Assembly: GCA_031550605.1 (NCBI GenBank)
Contig: JAVBOK010000018.1
Coordinates: forward strand, 1-64,000
DNA length: 64,000 nt
Direction: 5' to 3'
Source of the DNA: FLUQ01 sp031550605
GTDB lineage: Bacteria > Desulfobacterota > Desulfovibrionia > Desulfovibrionales > Desulfovibrionaceae
Part shown: positions 53,708-61,048 of the stretch, piece after piece
Layout of the letters: each line of letters begins with the position of its first letter
Numbering within the stretch: position 1 is the stretch's first letter
Position numbers and translations under genes: made by a program
The notes under the pieces: generated by a model
Database searches by the model: none
What the model was told of the DNA's origin: nothing
Seen by the model: only the letters and a program-made list of their open reading frames with translations

Positions 53708-54220
53708 ATGGTTCGTCTGCTCTTCCGCATTCTTGGCCGCCGCGGCGCCATCGCCCTGGTTCTGGCCCTGGCAGCCGCCCTGACCGGCGGCTTTTTCCTG
53801 GGCAAGGGCCGGGTGATCCAGATTCCCGACGGCGACACTCTGGTCGTGCTCACTGAAAACGGCACTCTCACCCGCGTGCGCCTGTACGGCGTGGACTGCC
53901 CGGAAACCCGCCAGCACGGCGGCGGCGCAGCCGCCGCCTTCGCCAGCGAAATGGCCCTGTTCCGGCCGGTATCCCTTGCCGTCATGGATACGGATCAGTA
54001 CGGCCGCAAGGTTGCCGTCGTGCGCCTTGCCGACGGCCGCACCCTGAACGGGGAACTGGTGCGCGCCGGGCACGCCTGGGTTTACCGCCGGTATTGCACC
54101 GCGTCTTTCTGCCCGGACTGGCTGGATCTGGAACGCCAGGCCAGGAAACAGCACCTGGGGCTGTGGGCGGGCAAAAGCCCCCAACCGCCCTGGCAATGGC
54201 GCCGCGCGCATCCGAGATAG
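53708..54220 (+). CDS. Membrane-anchored staphylococcal-type nuclease
   Basis: 170 residues. An N-terminal helix (about 13-30) acts as anchor or signal, followed by an SNase OB-fold domain: IPDGDTLVVLTENGTLTRVRLYGVDCPET (metal Asp and first catalytic Arg), TDQYGRKVAVV and LVRAGHAWVYRRYC. The catalytic Arg/Glu positions appear retained. It probably degrades nucleic acid outside the cytoplasm. A cysteine pair near the end (YCTASFC) could form a disulfide. Confidence 0.88.
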   Translation: MVRLLFRILGRRGAIALVLALAAALTGGFFLGKGRVIQIPDGDTLVVLTENGTLTRVRLYGVDCPETRQHGGGAAAAFASEMALFRPVSLAVMDTDQYGRKVAVVRLADGRTLNGELVRAGHAWVYRRYCTASFCPDWLDLERQARKQHLGLWAGKSPQPPWQWRRAHPR

Positions 54221-54365
54221 CTGCGGGGCCCCGCCCCGCGCCCCGGCAGGGCGCGCGATCCCCTGCGCCCGCGCCGCGTGGGCGCGGACAGCATCCGTTG
54301 CCGCCGTGAAGCGCCGGAGTGGCGCGCCTCCGCAAACCCCGGCTTTGCAGGGTTTGTCAAACAAA

Positions 54366-54416
54366 ACCGCAACGATAAGGACGCCGCGGCATGCCGGGCA
54401 TCCTTATCGTTGCGGT
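54366..54416 (-). terminator. Long-stem terminator downstream of cheV
   Basis: Perfect 16-bp inverted repeat (ACCGCAACGATAAGGA and its complement) around a 19-base loop, 44 bases after the cheV stop. On the minus strand the stem is followed by TTTTGTTTG; on the plus strand by A's, so it serves cheV. Confidence 0.75.
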
Positions 54417-54460
54417 AAAAAAAACCTGCCGGCAGGGCGCGGAAAAAACCTCCCTGCCGT

Positions 54461-55411
54461 TTACGCCGACTGTTTGCGGGCGCGGATCAGTTCCAGCACC
54501 TTTTCGCTGAGCACCTGCAGGTCGGGTTTGGCGAACTGGGCGTCGACGCCCACGGATTCACCCTTGTGTTCCAGCCTGTTGGTGACCAGAGAGGAAAACA
54601 GGGCCACAGGCAGCACTTTCAGGATGGGGTCTTCCTTGATATGGCGGCACAGGGTAAGGCCGTCCATCTGGGGCATTTCGATGTCCGTGATCACGGCGTG
54701 CACATGATCCGCCACCTTGCCGCCGCCCTGTTCCACTCTTTTTTTGACGCCGCGCAGCATGTGCCAGGCTTCTTCGCCGTTGGGAGCCTGAATGACCCGG
54801 AAACGGCCGCTTTTTTCCAGCAGATCCTTGACCAGGCTGCGCACGTTGCCCGAATCGTCGGCATGCAGAACGGTGTAGACCATGTCGCCGTCCAGTGCGT
54901 TGCCCAGCGTTCCGCTCAACTTGATGGCCAGAGCCGGGTCCAGTTCGCCGACGATGGCTTCCATGTCCAGAATGAAGACCACCCGGCCTTCCAGGCGGAC
55001 AACGCCCGTGACCGCGTTCCGGCTGACGTGCTGCAGAAAGTTGCCGGGGGCCTCCACTTCCTGCCAGCTCAGGCGGTGGATGCGGTTGACCCCGGAAACC
55101 AGAAATCCGGTGATGATATTGTTGAATTCCGTGACGATGATTTTCGGCTCATGGGTTGCGGTCCGCTTTTTGCCCAGATAGCGGGCCAGGTCCACCAGAG
55201 GCACAACCCGCCCGTCGCGGTGGGGAAATGCCCCCATCACCGCGGGGTGCCGCATCTGGGGCATGGCCGTCACCGGCTGCAGGCGGATGATCTCCAGGAC
55301 CTTGGCAACGTTGACCCCGTAATGGCCGCGGTACCCTTCTTCATCAAGGTGGAATTCCACGACTTCCAGTTCGTTGGTGCCGGCATCAAGCAAAATATTC
55401 GTTTGTGACAT
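54461..55411 (-). CDS. cheV: Chemotaxis coupling protein CheV
   Basis: 316 residues from ATG 55411 (GAGGTGAGG upstream). A CheW-like domain (about 15-165, with VLEIIRLQPVTAMPQMRHPAVMGAFPHRDGRVVPLVDLARYLG) is fused to a receiver domain (about 185-310) with acceptor Asp243 in TDIEMPQMDG. CheV couples chemoreceptors to CheA and tunes adaptation through phosphorylation. No other che gene lies nearby. On the minus strand TCCGATAA at 55489-55496 resembles a sigma-28 -10 box, but no good -35 partner is seen. Confidence 0.92.
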   Translation of the reverse strand: MSQTNILLDAGTNELEVVEFHLDEEGYRGHYGVNVAKVLEIIRLQPVTAMPQMRHPAVMGAFPHRDGRVVPLVDLARYLGKKRTATHEPKIIVTEFNNIITGFLVSGVNRIHRLSWQEVEAPGNFLQHVSRNAVTGVVRLEGRVVFILDMEAIVGELDPALAIKLSGTLGNALDGDMVYTVLHADDSGNVRSLVKDLLEKSGRFRVIQAPNGEEAWHMLRGVKKRVEQGGGKVADHVHAVITDIEMPQMDGLTLCRHIKEDPILKVLPVALFSSLVTNRLEHKGESVGVDAQFAKPDLQVLSEKVLELIRARKQSA

Positions 55412-55649
55412 GGCCACCTCACCTCGCAGCACGTTCAAAAATGTCAAACCGCAGCGGAACCCCCATTGCCCGCGGCGGTGTATTTTCCTTATCGGACCCC
55501 GCGTATAAAATCCACACCCTTTCCGTAAATTTTTCTCTTTTTCACCGCAAAACGGACCGCAGGCAGGCATCGCCACTGCAACACGGCATGGAGGGGAATT
55601 TTTGTTCGCCTGCTGCAAACGGTACATCCGCTGAACAAACCGGAATACT

Positions 55650-55688
55650 ACAGACCGCCGCCGGGCCATTGGGTCCGGGGCGGTCTGT
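55650..55688. other. Strong GC hairpin of unknown role
   Basis: ACAGACCGCC and its perfect complement enclose a second pairing (CCGGGCC/GGTCCGG). No T-run on either side. It lies in the 560-bp gap between cheV and trxB. Confidence 0.45.
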
Positions 55689-55690
55689 GG

Positions 55691-55760
55691 CTGCTGGAAA
55701 ATCCTTCTTCGGCGGCACCCCGCCGCGCAGGCGGCATTCATTGCCGCCGGAAAGCGCCGG
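55691..55760 (-). repeat. Mosaic intergenic repeat R3, copy b
   Basis: On the minus strand it reads CGGCGCTTTCCGGCGGCAAT, GAATGCCGCCTGCGCGGCG and then GAAGAAGGATTTTCC, aligning with 57930-57998 (+) and 36377-36435 (+). It lies next to R1 copy B in divergent orientation. Confidence 0.6.
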
Positions 55761-55805
55761 AGCGGCCGCGCGCCCTGAAGCAAAAAATTTTTCACTTCGC
55801 CATGC

Positions 55806-55970
55806 GCCGGTTTTCAAAAAAGACAAAACACTCTTTTCCCGAATGCGGGCAAGCCGAAGCGCCTTGTCCCAAAGGCGCGCTGCGCTGTTCTTCTGCCGGC
55901 GGCGCAACCGTTGCGGACGGCGGCCGCTTCGCTGCGCCGCGCATCCGCCCGGAGCATTTGCAAAAGGAAA
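55806..55970 (+). repeat. Mosaic intergenic repeat R1, copy B
   Basis: Contains GCGGGCAAGCCGAAGCGCCT, TGTCCCAAAGGCGCGCTGCG, a CGCTTCGCTGCGCCGCGCAT segment and CCGCCCGGAGCATTTGCAAA, in the same order as copy A. It ends six bases before the trxB stop. Confidence 0.7.
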
Positions 55971-55975
55971 ACGCC

Positions 55976-56896
55976 CTATCTGCCCGCAAGATAGGCGTAG
56001 GCGGACATAGCCGCCCGCGCGCCGTCCGCGGCGGCGGTGATCATCTGGCGCAATTTCGTGTCGCGCACGTCCCCGGCCACGAACACGCCGGGAATGTTGG
56101 TGCCCATGTCCTCGTCGCCGGCTTTCACCCATCCTTCGGGGCGCATGTCCAGGCCCGTGTCCCGCAGGAGCGCGGAATTGGGCAGCGTGCCCACGAAAAT
56201 GAAGGCGCCTGTCACGGCCAGGTCCCGCTTTTCGCCGGTTTTCACGTTTTTGAGGCTGATCGACTCCACCCCGGTCTTGCCGTTGATTTTTTCCACCACG
56301 GTATCCCAGACCGGCACGATTTTCGCGTCGGCCAGCACCCGGTCCGCCAGGAGCCTGTCCGCGCGCAGGGTGCCGCGACGGTGGATCAGGTACACTTTTG
56401 CCGCGAAACGGGTCAGGTACTCGGCCTCTTCAACGGCCGTATTGCCGCCGCCGACGACCGCCACCTCCTCCCCTTTGTAAAAAGCCGCGTCGCACACCGC
56501 ACAGTAGCTCACCCCCCGGCCGGTCAGTTCCGCTTCGCCGGGAACGCCCAGAGGCCGATGGTGCGCGCCGGTGCAAATGATCAGGGCGTCCGCTTCTATC
56601 GCGCCCTTGTCGGTATGCAGGATTTTCTTGTCCGCCGACAGTTGGAGCTTTTCGACTTCCGCCATCCTGATTTCCGTTTCGAAATGCCGCGCGTGCTCTT
56701 CAAGGGACCGGGCCAGTTCAAAGCCGGAAACATGTTTCAGCCCCGGCCAGTTTTCCACATCGCTGGTGGTCAGTATCTGGCCGCCGGGCGCGCCCTTTTC
56801 CAGCAGAAGGGTGTCCAGCCCCGCGCGTCTGGCGTAAACGGCGGCGGTCAGGCCCGCGGGCCCCCCGCCCAGAATGACAAGTTCACGGTGTTCCAC
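55976..56896 (-). CDS. trxB: Thioredoxin reductase
   Basis: 306 residues from GTG 56896, chosen because AAGGAG lies eight bases upstream. FAD-binding GGGPAGLTAAVYARRAG at the N-terminus, the redox pair in YCAVCDAAFY (about 133-140), NADPH-binding VVGGGNTAVEEAEYL and the C-terminal FAD motif NIPGVFVAGDV are all intact. It reduces thioredoxin using NADPH and supports peroxiredoxins such as the Bcp at 19286. No thioredoxin gene is adjacent. Confidence 0.92.
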   Translation of the reverse strand: MEHRELVILGGGPAGLTAAVYARRAGLDTLLLEKGAPGGQILTTSDVENWPGLKHVSGFELARSLEEHARHFETEIRMAEVEKLQLSADKKILHTDKGAIEADALIICTGAHHRPLGVPGEAELTGRGVSYCAVCDAAFYKGEEVAVVGGGNTAVEEAEYLTRFAAKVYLIHRRGTLRADRLLADRVLADAKIVPVWDTVVEKINGKTGVESISLKNVKTGEKRDLAVTGAFIFVGTLPNSALLRDTGLDMRPEGWVKAGDEDMGTNIPGVFVAGDVRDTKLRQMITAAADGARAAMSAYAYLAGR

Positions 56897-57374
56897 GGAA
56901 TGCTCCTTATACTTGACTGGGTAAGCGGAAAGAGGCGCAGGGCTGATCCCCGACACCCCGGCGGCCGCCTTTTTCCCCGGCACGGAAGCGCCGCCGGGGC
57001 ATGGCCGCCTGGGCAAGCCGGCGGAAACCCCGCGCGGCGCGCAAAGAGAACCCCTTCCGCCGCAAACGCGAAAAGCCGTTCACAATGTCCGGCCAGAACA
57101 TTCCGGGTGATGACAACGTTTTTCTCACCGAGAATTTTTCATCGTTGCGAAAGGCAAAAAATATGCATTGAACCTGAAAAAGGCAAGCCCGGTGCCGGCA
57201 CCCGCCGCTTCCCAAGAAACGCGGTCGCGAAAAGCTGCGTTTTTCGCCCGGCAGGGCGCAAAGGAAAACAAGGACGAAGCCGCATTGGAATGCCGCGGGG
57301 CCAATTTTCGCCGTGCACCGCAGCCGGGCGGAAAACGACAACTGTGCGGCGGGCGACCGTCCGCGGACAGCCCC

Positions 57375-57401
57375 TAAAGTATCCCCCCCTTTTGCCGATA
57401 A
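57375..57401 (+). promoter_or_regulatory. Flagellar sigma-28 (FliA) promoter
   Basis: TAAAGTAT, eleven bases, then GCCGATAA: one mismatch to the sigma-28 consensus TAAAGTTT-N11-GCCGATAA. It ends 40 bp before the small gene at 57442. Confidence 0.85.
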
Positions 57402-57441
57402 GCCGTATACGGCGTGTTCCGGACAGGCCAAGGAGGAGATT

Positions 57442-57681
57442 ATGGGCATCAGCATCAGCGGCGCGGGCAATGCGGCATCCGACGCGGCCCTGGCCGCCAG
57501 CATCCAGCAATCGACCATCGGAGCGGAAATCATCACCAAGACTCTGGACACCTTGAACCAGCAACAGGCCGGCTCATGCAGCGGAAGCGGTTCCGACATG
57601 GCCGCCAGTTACGACTTCCAGAAATCCGTGCTGTCCGCCGCATACGGCGCCAAAGGCGCCGTGGCGGACCTCACCGGCTGA
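57442..57681 (+). CDS. Small motility-associated protein (YjfB-like)
   Basis: 79 residues, ATG 57442 behind a perfect AAGGAGGAG. The sequence is serine/alanine/glycine-rich with a helical core (ASIQQSTIGAEIITKTLDTLNQQQ) that resembles YjfB-type putative motility proteins. The sigma-28 promoter directly upstream and the strong terminator downstream make it a complete single-gene unit expressed with late flagellar genes. Family assignment is tentative; link to motility rests mainly on the promoter. One cysteine lies in the central glycine/serine stretch. Confidence 0.7.
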   Translation: MGISISGAGNAASDAALAASIQQSTIGAEIITKTLDTLNQQQAGSCSGSGSDMAASYDFQKSVLSAAYGAKGAVADLTG

Positions 57682-57705
57682 AGTCCTCTCCGGGCACGCG
57701 TGAAA

Positions 57706-57742
57706 CCCCCGGCGGGACTCTTTCCGCCGGGGCGTTTTTTTT
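57706..57742 (+). terminator. Intrinsic terminator
   Basis: CCCCGGCGG-gactcttt-CCGCCGGGG followed by CG and eight T, 25 bases after the small motility-type gene. Confidence 0.92.
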
Positions 57743-58106
57743 CATCCGGATGCCGCCCGGAGGTTTCGGACGGATGCCGGACCCCGCAAAGCCGGGGTTC
57801 GCAAAGCAGGCCCGTTCCGGCGCCGGCCGGCGCGGCGGGCTGCCGGTTCTGTCCGCGGCCTCGACGGCCGGGAGGCCGTCCTGGTTGATGGCGAACCCGG
57901 AAAACCGGATTTACAAGGACACGCCCACTTCGGCGCTTTCCGGCGGCTATGAATGGCGCCTGCGCCTGCGTGGCAACCTGTTGCCAAAGAAGATTTTGCC
58001 CACAGCCTCGACGGCCGGACGGCCGTCTTTTTTCAGGCGCGTTGCCAAAGCCGGCGGCGGTTGTTAGGTGTATATATCCCCTGCCCTGCAACAAGACAGG
58101 AATGCG
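57743..58106 (+). repeat. Repeat-rich intergenic region with R3 copy a and two tandem hairpins
   Basis: No gene seen. It holds two copies of a GACGGCC-N4-GGCCGTC hairpin (57863-57880 and 58010-58027, each preceded by CCTC; the second followed by six T and thus terminator-like). Between them is R3 copy a (about 57930-57998; GCTTTCCGGCGGCTATGAAT). The two hairpin segments suggest a local duplication. Confidence 0.6.
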
Positions 58107-59864
58107 ATGCACGAATACACCCTGCTCAAAATACTGGCCGCCGGGTTCAGCCTGGCCCTGATCTTCGGCTATCTTGCCTTGCGCCTGCGCCTTTCCCCCA
58201 TTGTCGGCTATCTGCTGGCCGGGTTTCTGGTCGGCCCCCAGTCCCCCGGATTTGTGGCGGACATGGGCCTGGCCGCCCAGCTTTCGGAAGCCGGGGTCAT
58301 CCTGCTGATGTTCGGAGTGGGCCTGCATTTCAACATGGGGGATCTGCTGGCGGTCAAGGGCGTGGCCATACCGGGCGCCGTGCTGCAGAGCGCGGCCGCC
58401 ACGGCCTGCGGCGCCTGGGCGGCCACCGCTCTGGGCCTGTCCCTGCCGGCCGGCATCATGCTGGGCATGGGGCTGGCCGTGGCCAGCACCGTGGTGCTGC
58501 TGCGGGTGCTGGGCGACAACAACATGGTGGACACGGTGCACGGCCATGTGGGCATAGGCTGGCTGGTGGTGGAGGATCTGTTCACCGTGCTGATTCTGGT
58601 CCTGCTGCCCAGCGTGGCCGGCCTGATGGGCGCGGCGGGCGCCGCCGGGTCCGCGGACGCCCTGTCCGTGGCCGGGGCGCTGGGCGGGGCGGTGCTGCGC
58701 CTTGCGGCGCTGTGGGTGACGGTGCTGGTGGTCGGGGGCCGCGTGGTGCCCTGGCTGCTGACCCACATCGTGCGCAGCCGTTCGCAGGAACTGTTCACCC
58801 TGACCGTGCTGGTGGCGGCGTTCGCCACGGCCGTGGGCGCGGCCGTGCTGTTTCAGGCGTCCATGGCTCTGGGCGCGTTTCTCGGCGGCATGGTCATCGG
58901 CAAGACCAAACTCAGCCATCAGGCCGGGGCGGACCTTCTGCCCCTGCGCGACGCCTTTGCCGTGCTCTTTTTCCTGTCCGTGGGCATGCTGTTCGACCCC
59001 TCGTTCCTGCTGCAGCAGCCTCTGCTCATCGCGGCCTGTCTGGCCATCGTGCTGCTGGTCAAACCGCTGACCGCCATGCTGGTGGTCACGGGGCTCGGCT
59101 ATTCCGTGCCCACGGCCCTGACCGTGGCCGTGGGCCTGGCCCAGGTGGGGGAATTTTCCTTCATCCTGGCCCAGCAGGGCCAGCATCTGGGCATTATTCC
59201 GGAATCGGTCTACAACGTGCTGGTGGTCTGCGCCCTGGTATCCATCACCTGCAACCCCGGCCTGTTCCGGACCATCCCGAAAATCGAGGCCGCCCTCAAA
59301 CGCCGGGAGAAATTGTGGCGCGTTCTCAACGCCAGAGCCGAAGCCAGAGCGCTGAAAGGCAACGCCGCCCATGCGCCCCGGGGGCACGGCGACGGCACGC
59401 CCCATCCGGACGTGCCCATCGCGGTGGTGGTGGGATACGGCCCCACGGGGAAAAGCGTGGCCCACGCCCTGTCGGACAGGGGCCTGACCCCGGTGGTCAT
59501 CGACCTGAACGTGGACACGGTCAACCGCCTGAGCGGCAAAGGCAGGTGGGCGATATTCGGCGACTCGTCCAAGCGGGACATCCTCGTCGCTGCCGGCGTC
59601 GAACGCGCCGGGTACCTGGTCATCACCGTGCCGGCCGTTGAAGACGCGGCGGCCACGGCCGCCATGGCCCGCAGCCTCAATCCGGACATCCGCATCATGA
59701 CGCGGGCCCGGTTCCTGGAAGAAAACGCGCTGCTGCGCAAAGCGGGCGCAACGGCCATCGCCTTTGAAGAGGAAGAAGTGGCCAGAAGCCTGACCGCCAT
59801 GGTGATGGACGACGTGCGGCGCTGCGCCGAAGGCGCCTGCCCCGTGCCCGCGCGGCCGGAATAA
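58107..59864 (+). CDS. CPA2 cation/proton antiporter with TrkA-N domain (KefB-like)
   Basis: 585 residues from ATG 58107 (AGGAA upstream). The N-terminal part (about 1-385) has twelve or more helices of the Na+/H+ exchanger fold with GVGLHFNMGDLL, GHVGIGWLVVEDLFTV and a late GLAQVGEFSFILAQQG. It is followed by a cytosolic nucleotide-binding TrkA-N domain (about 425-560, VVVGYGPTGKSVAHALSDRG). Such proteins extrude K+ or Na+ in exchange for protons and are gated by nucleotides or glutathione adducts. A hairpin (59868-59902) follows directly. Confidence 0.88.
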   Translation: MHEYTLLKILAAGFSLALIFGYLALRLRLSPIVGYLLAGFLVGPQSPGFVADMGLAAQLSEAGVILLMFGVGLHFNMGDLLAVKGVAIPGAVLQSAAATACGAWAATALGLSLPAGIMLGMGLAVASTVVLLRVLGDNNMVDTVHGHVGIGWLVVEDLFTVLILVLLPSVAGLMGAAGAAGSADALSVAGALGGAVLRLAALWVTVLVVGGRVVPWLLTHIVRSRSQELFTLTVLVAAFATAVGAAVLFQASMALGAFLGGMVIGKTKLSHQAGADLLPLRDAFAVLFFLSVGMLFDPSFLLQQPLLIAACLAIVLLVKPLTAMLVVTGLGYSVPTALTVAVGLAQVGEFSFILAQQGQHLGIIPESVYNVLVVCALVSITCNPGLFRTIPKIEAALKRREKLWRVLNARAEARALKGNAAHAPRGHGDGTPHPDVPIAVVVGYGPTGKSVAHALSDRGLTPVVIDLNVDTVNRLSGKGRWAIFGDSSKRDILVAAGVERAGYLVITVPAVEDAAATAAMARSLNPDIRIMTRARFLEENALLRKAGATAIAFEEEEVARSLTAMVMDDVRRCAEGACPVPARPE

Positions 59865-59867
59865 GGC

Positions 59868-59902
59868 GAAGACCGTTCTTCGCGGTGCGGAAAACGGTCT
59901 TC
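59868..59902 (+). terminator. Hairpin downstream of the first antiporter
   Basis: GAAGACCGTT and its perfect complement lie three bases after the stop, with a 15-base loop. No T-run follows, so efficiency is uncertain. Confidence 0.45.
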
Positions 59903-59969
59903 ACCTGCCGGGGGCGCAGGGCATCGTGTCCCCGCCGGGGGAGTTTGAGGGGCAGCGCCCTCGCCGGTA

Positions 59970-60929
59970 TTACCTGATGATCCCGCGCCGGAACAGGCCC
60001 TCGAAATAGGCGATGGTCCGGGTCAGGCCCACGCGCAGCGAGGTTTTCGGTTCCCAGCCGTAGCGTTCGCGGGCCAGGGTAATGTCGGGCCGGCGCTGGC
60101 GGGGATCGTCGGCGGGCAGGGGCTCATGGATGACCGCCGATCCGGAGCCGGTGATTTCCAGCACTTCCCGCGCCAGTTCCAGCATGGTGAATTCGCCGGG
60201 ATTGCCCATGTTCATCGGGCCGGGAAAGCCGTCGCCGTCGGCCGTGAAGCGCAGCATCAGCTCCACCAGATCATCCACGTAACAAAAGGAACGGGTCTGC
60301 TGCCCGTCGCCGTAGATGGTTATCGGCGCCCCGCGCAAGGCCTGCACGATGAAATTGGACACCACCCGTCCGTCGTTGGGGTGCATGTACGGACCGTAAG
60401 TGTTGAAAATGCGGCCCACCCTGATCTGCAGGCCCGACTGGCGGTGATAGGCGAACATCAGCGCTTCGGCGCAGCGTTTGCCCTCGTCGTAGCAGGACCG
60501 GCTGCCGATGGGGTTGACCCTGCCCCAGTAGCTTTCGGTCTGGGGGTGCACTTCCGGGTCGCCGTACACTTCGGACGTGGATGCCTGAAAAATGGGAATG
60601 CGCAGGCGTTTGGCCAGGCCCAGCATGTTGATGGCGCCGTGCACGCAGGTCTTGATGGTCTGCACCGGGTCCACCTGGTAATGGATGGGCGAGGCCGGAC
60701 AGGCCAGGTTGAAGATCGCGTCCACCTCCACCACCAGGGGAAAGGTGATGTCGTGGCGCAAAAATTCAAAATTCGTCTGCGGCAGAAATTCCGCTATGTT
60801 GTCGCGGCAACCGGTGAAAAAATTGTCCACGCACAGCACATCCGCACCCTGTTCCAGCAGGCGCTTGCACAGTTCCCGGCCCAGAAACCCGGCCCCGCCG
60901 GTGACGAGGCAACGTTTTTTCAGATGCAT
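59970..60929 (-). CDS. UDP-glucuronate decarboxylase (UDP-xylose synthase)
   Basis: 319 residues, ATG 60929 behind GGAAGGGGG. An extended SDR enzyme with the NAD-binding GGAGFLG near the N-terminus, ASTSEVYGDP, and the catalytic YDEGK (in SRSCYDEGKRCAEAL). The SRSCYDEGKR context and PNDGRVVSNFIVQAL are typical of UXS enzymes that convert UDP-glucuronate to UDP-xylose. The product would feed surface polysaccharide. No glycosyltransferase is adjacent; it sits between two cation antiporters and diverges from the second. Confidence 0.88.
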   Translation of the reverse strand: MHLKKRCLVTGGAGFLGRELCKRLLEQGADVLCVDNFFTGCRDNIAEFLPQTNFEFLRHDITFPLVVEVDAIFNLACPASPIHYQVDPVQTIKTCVHGAINMLGLAKRLRIPIFQASTSEVYGDPEVHPQTESYWGRVNPIGSRSCYDEGKRCAEALMFAYHRQSGLQIRVGRIFNTYGPYMHPNDGRVVSNFIVQALRGAPITIYGDGQQTRSFCYVDDLVELMLRFTADGDGFPGPMNMGNPGEFTMLELAREVLEITGSGSAVIHEPLPADDPRQRRPDITLARERYGWEPKTSLRVGLTRTIAYFEGLFRRGIIR

Positions 60930-61048
60930 CCGCCCCCCCTTCCGAATGTCCTGTTAAAAACGCTTTTCCGCAAAAGGTCAATGCGCGATTGCCTTTCCGG
61001 AAAAATCACCCTATTGCAGGGGCAAATCCCTCTGTTCAGGAATAGCCC

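Noticed and set aside
55489..55515. Sigma-28 promoter for cheV
   Set aside because: Only the -10-like TCCGATAA is good; the segment at the right distance (GTGGATTT) does not match TAAAGTTT, so it was not listed as a feature.
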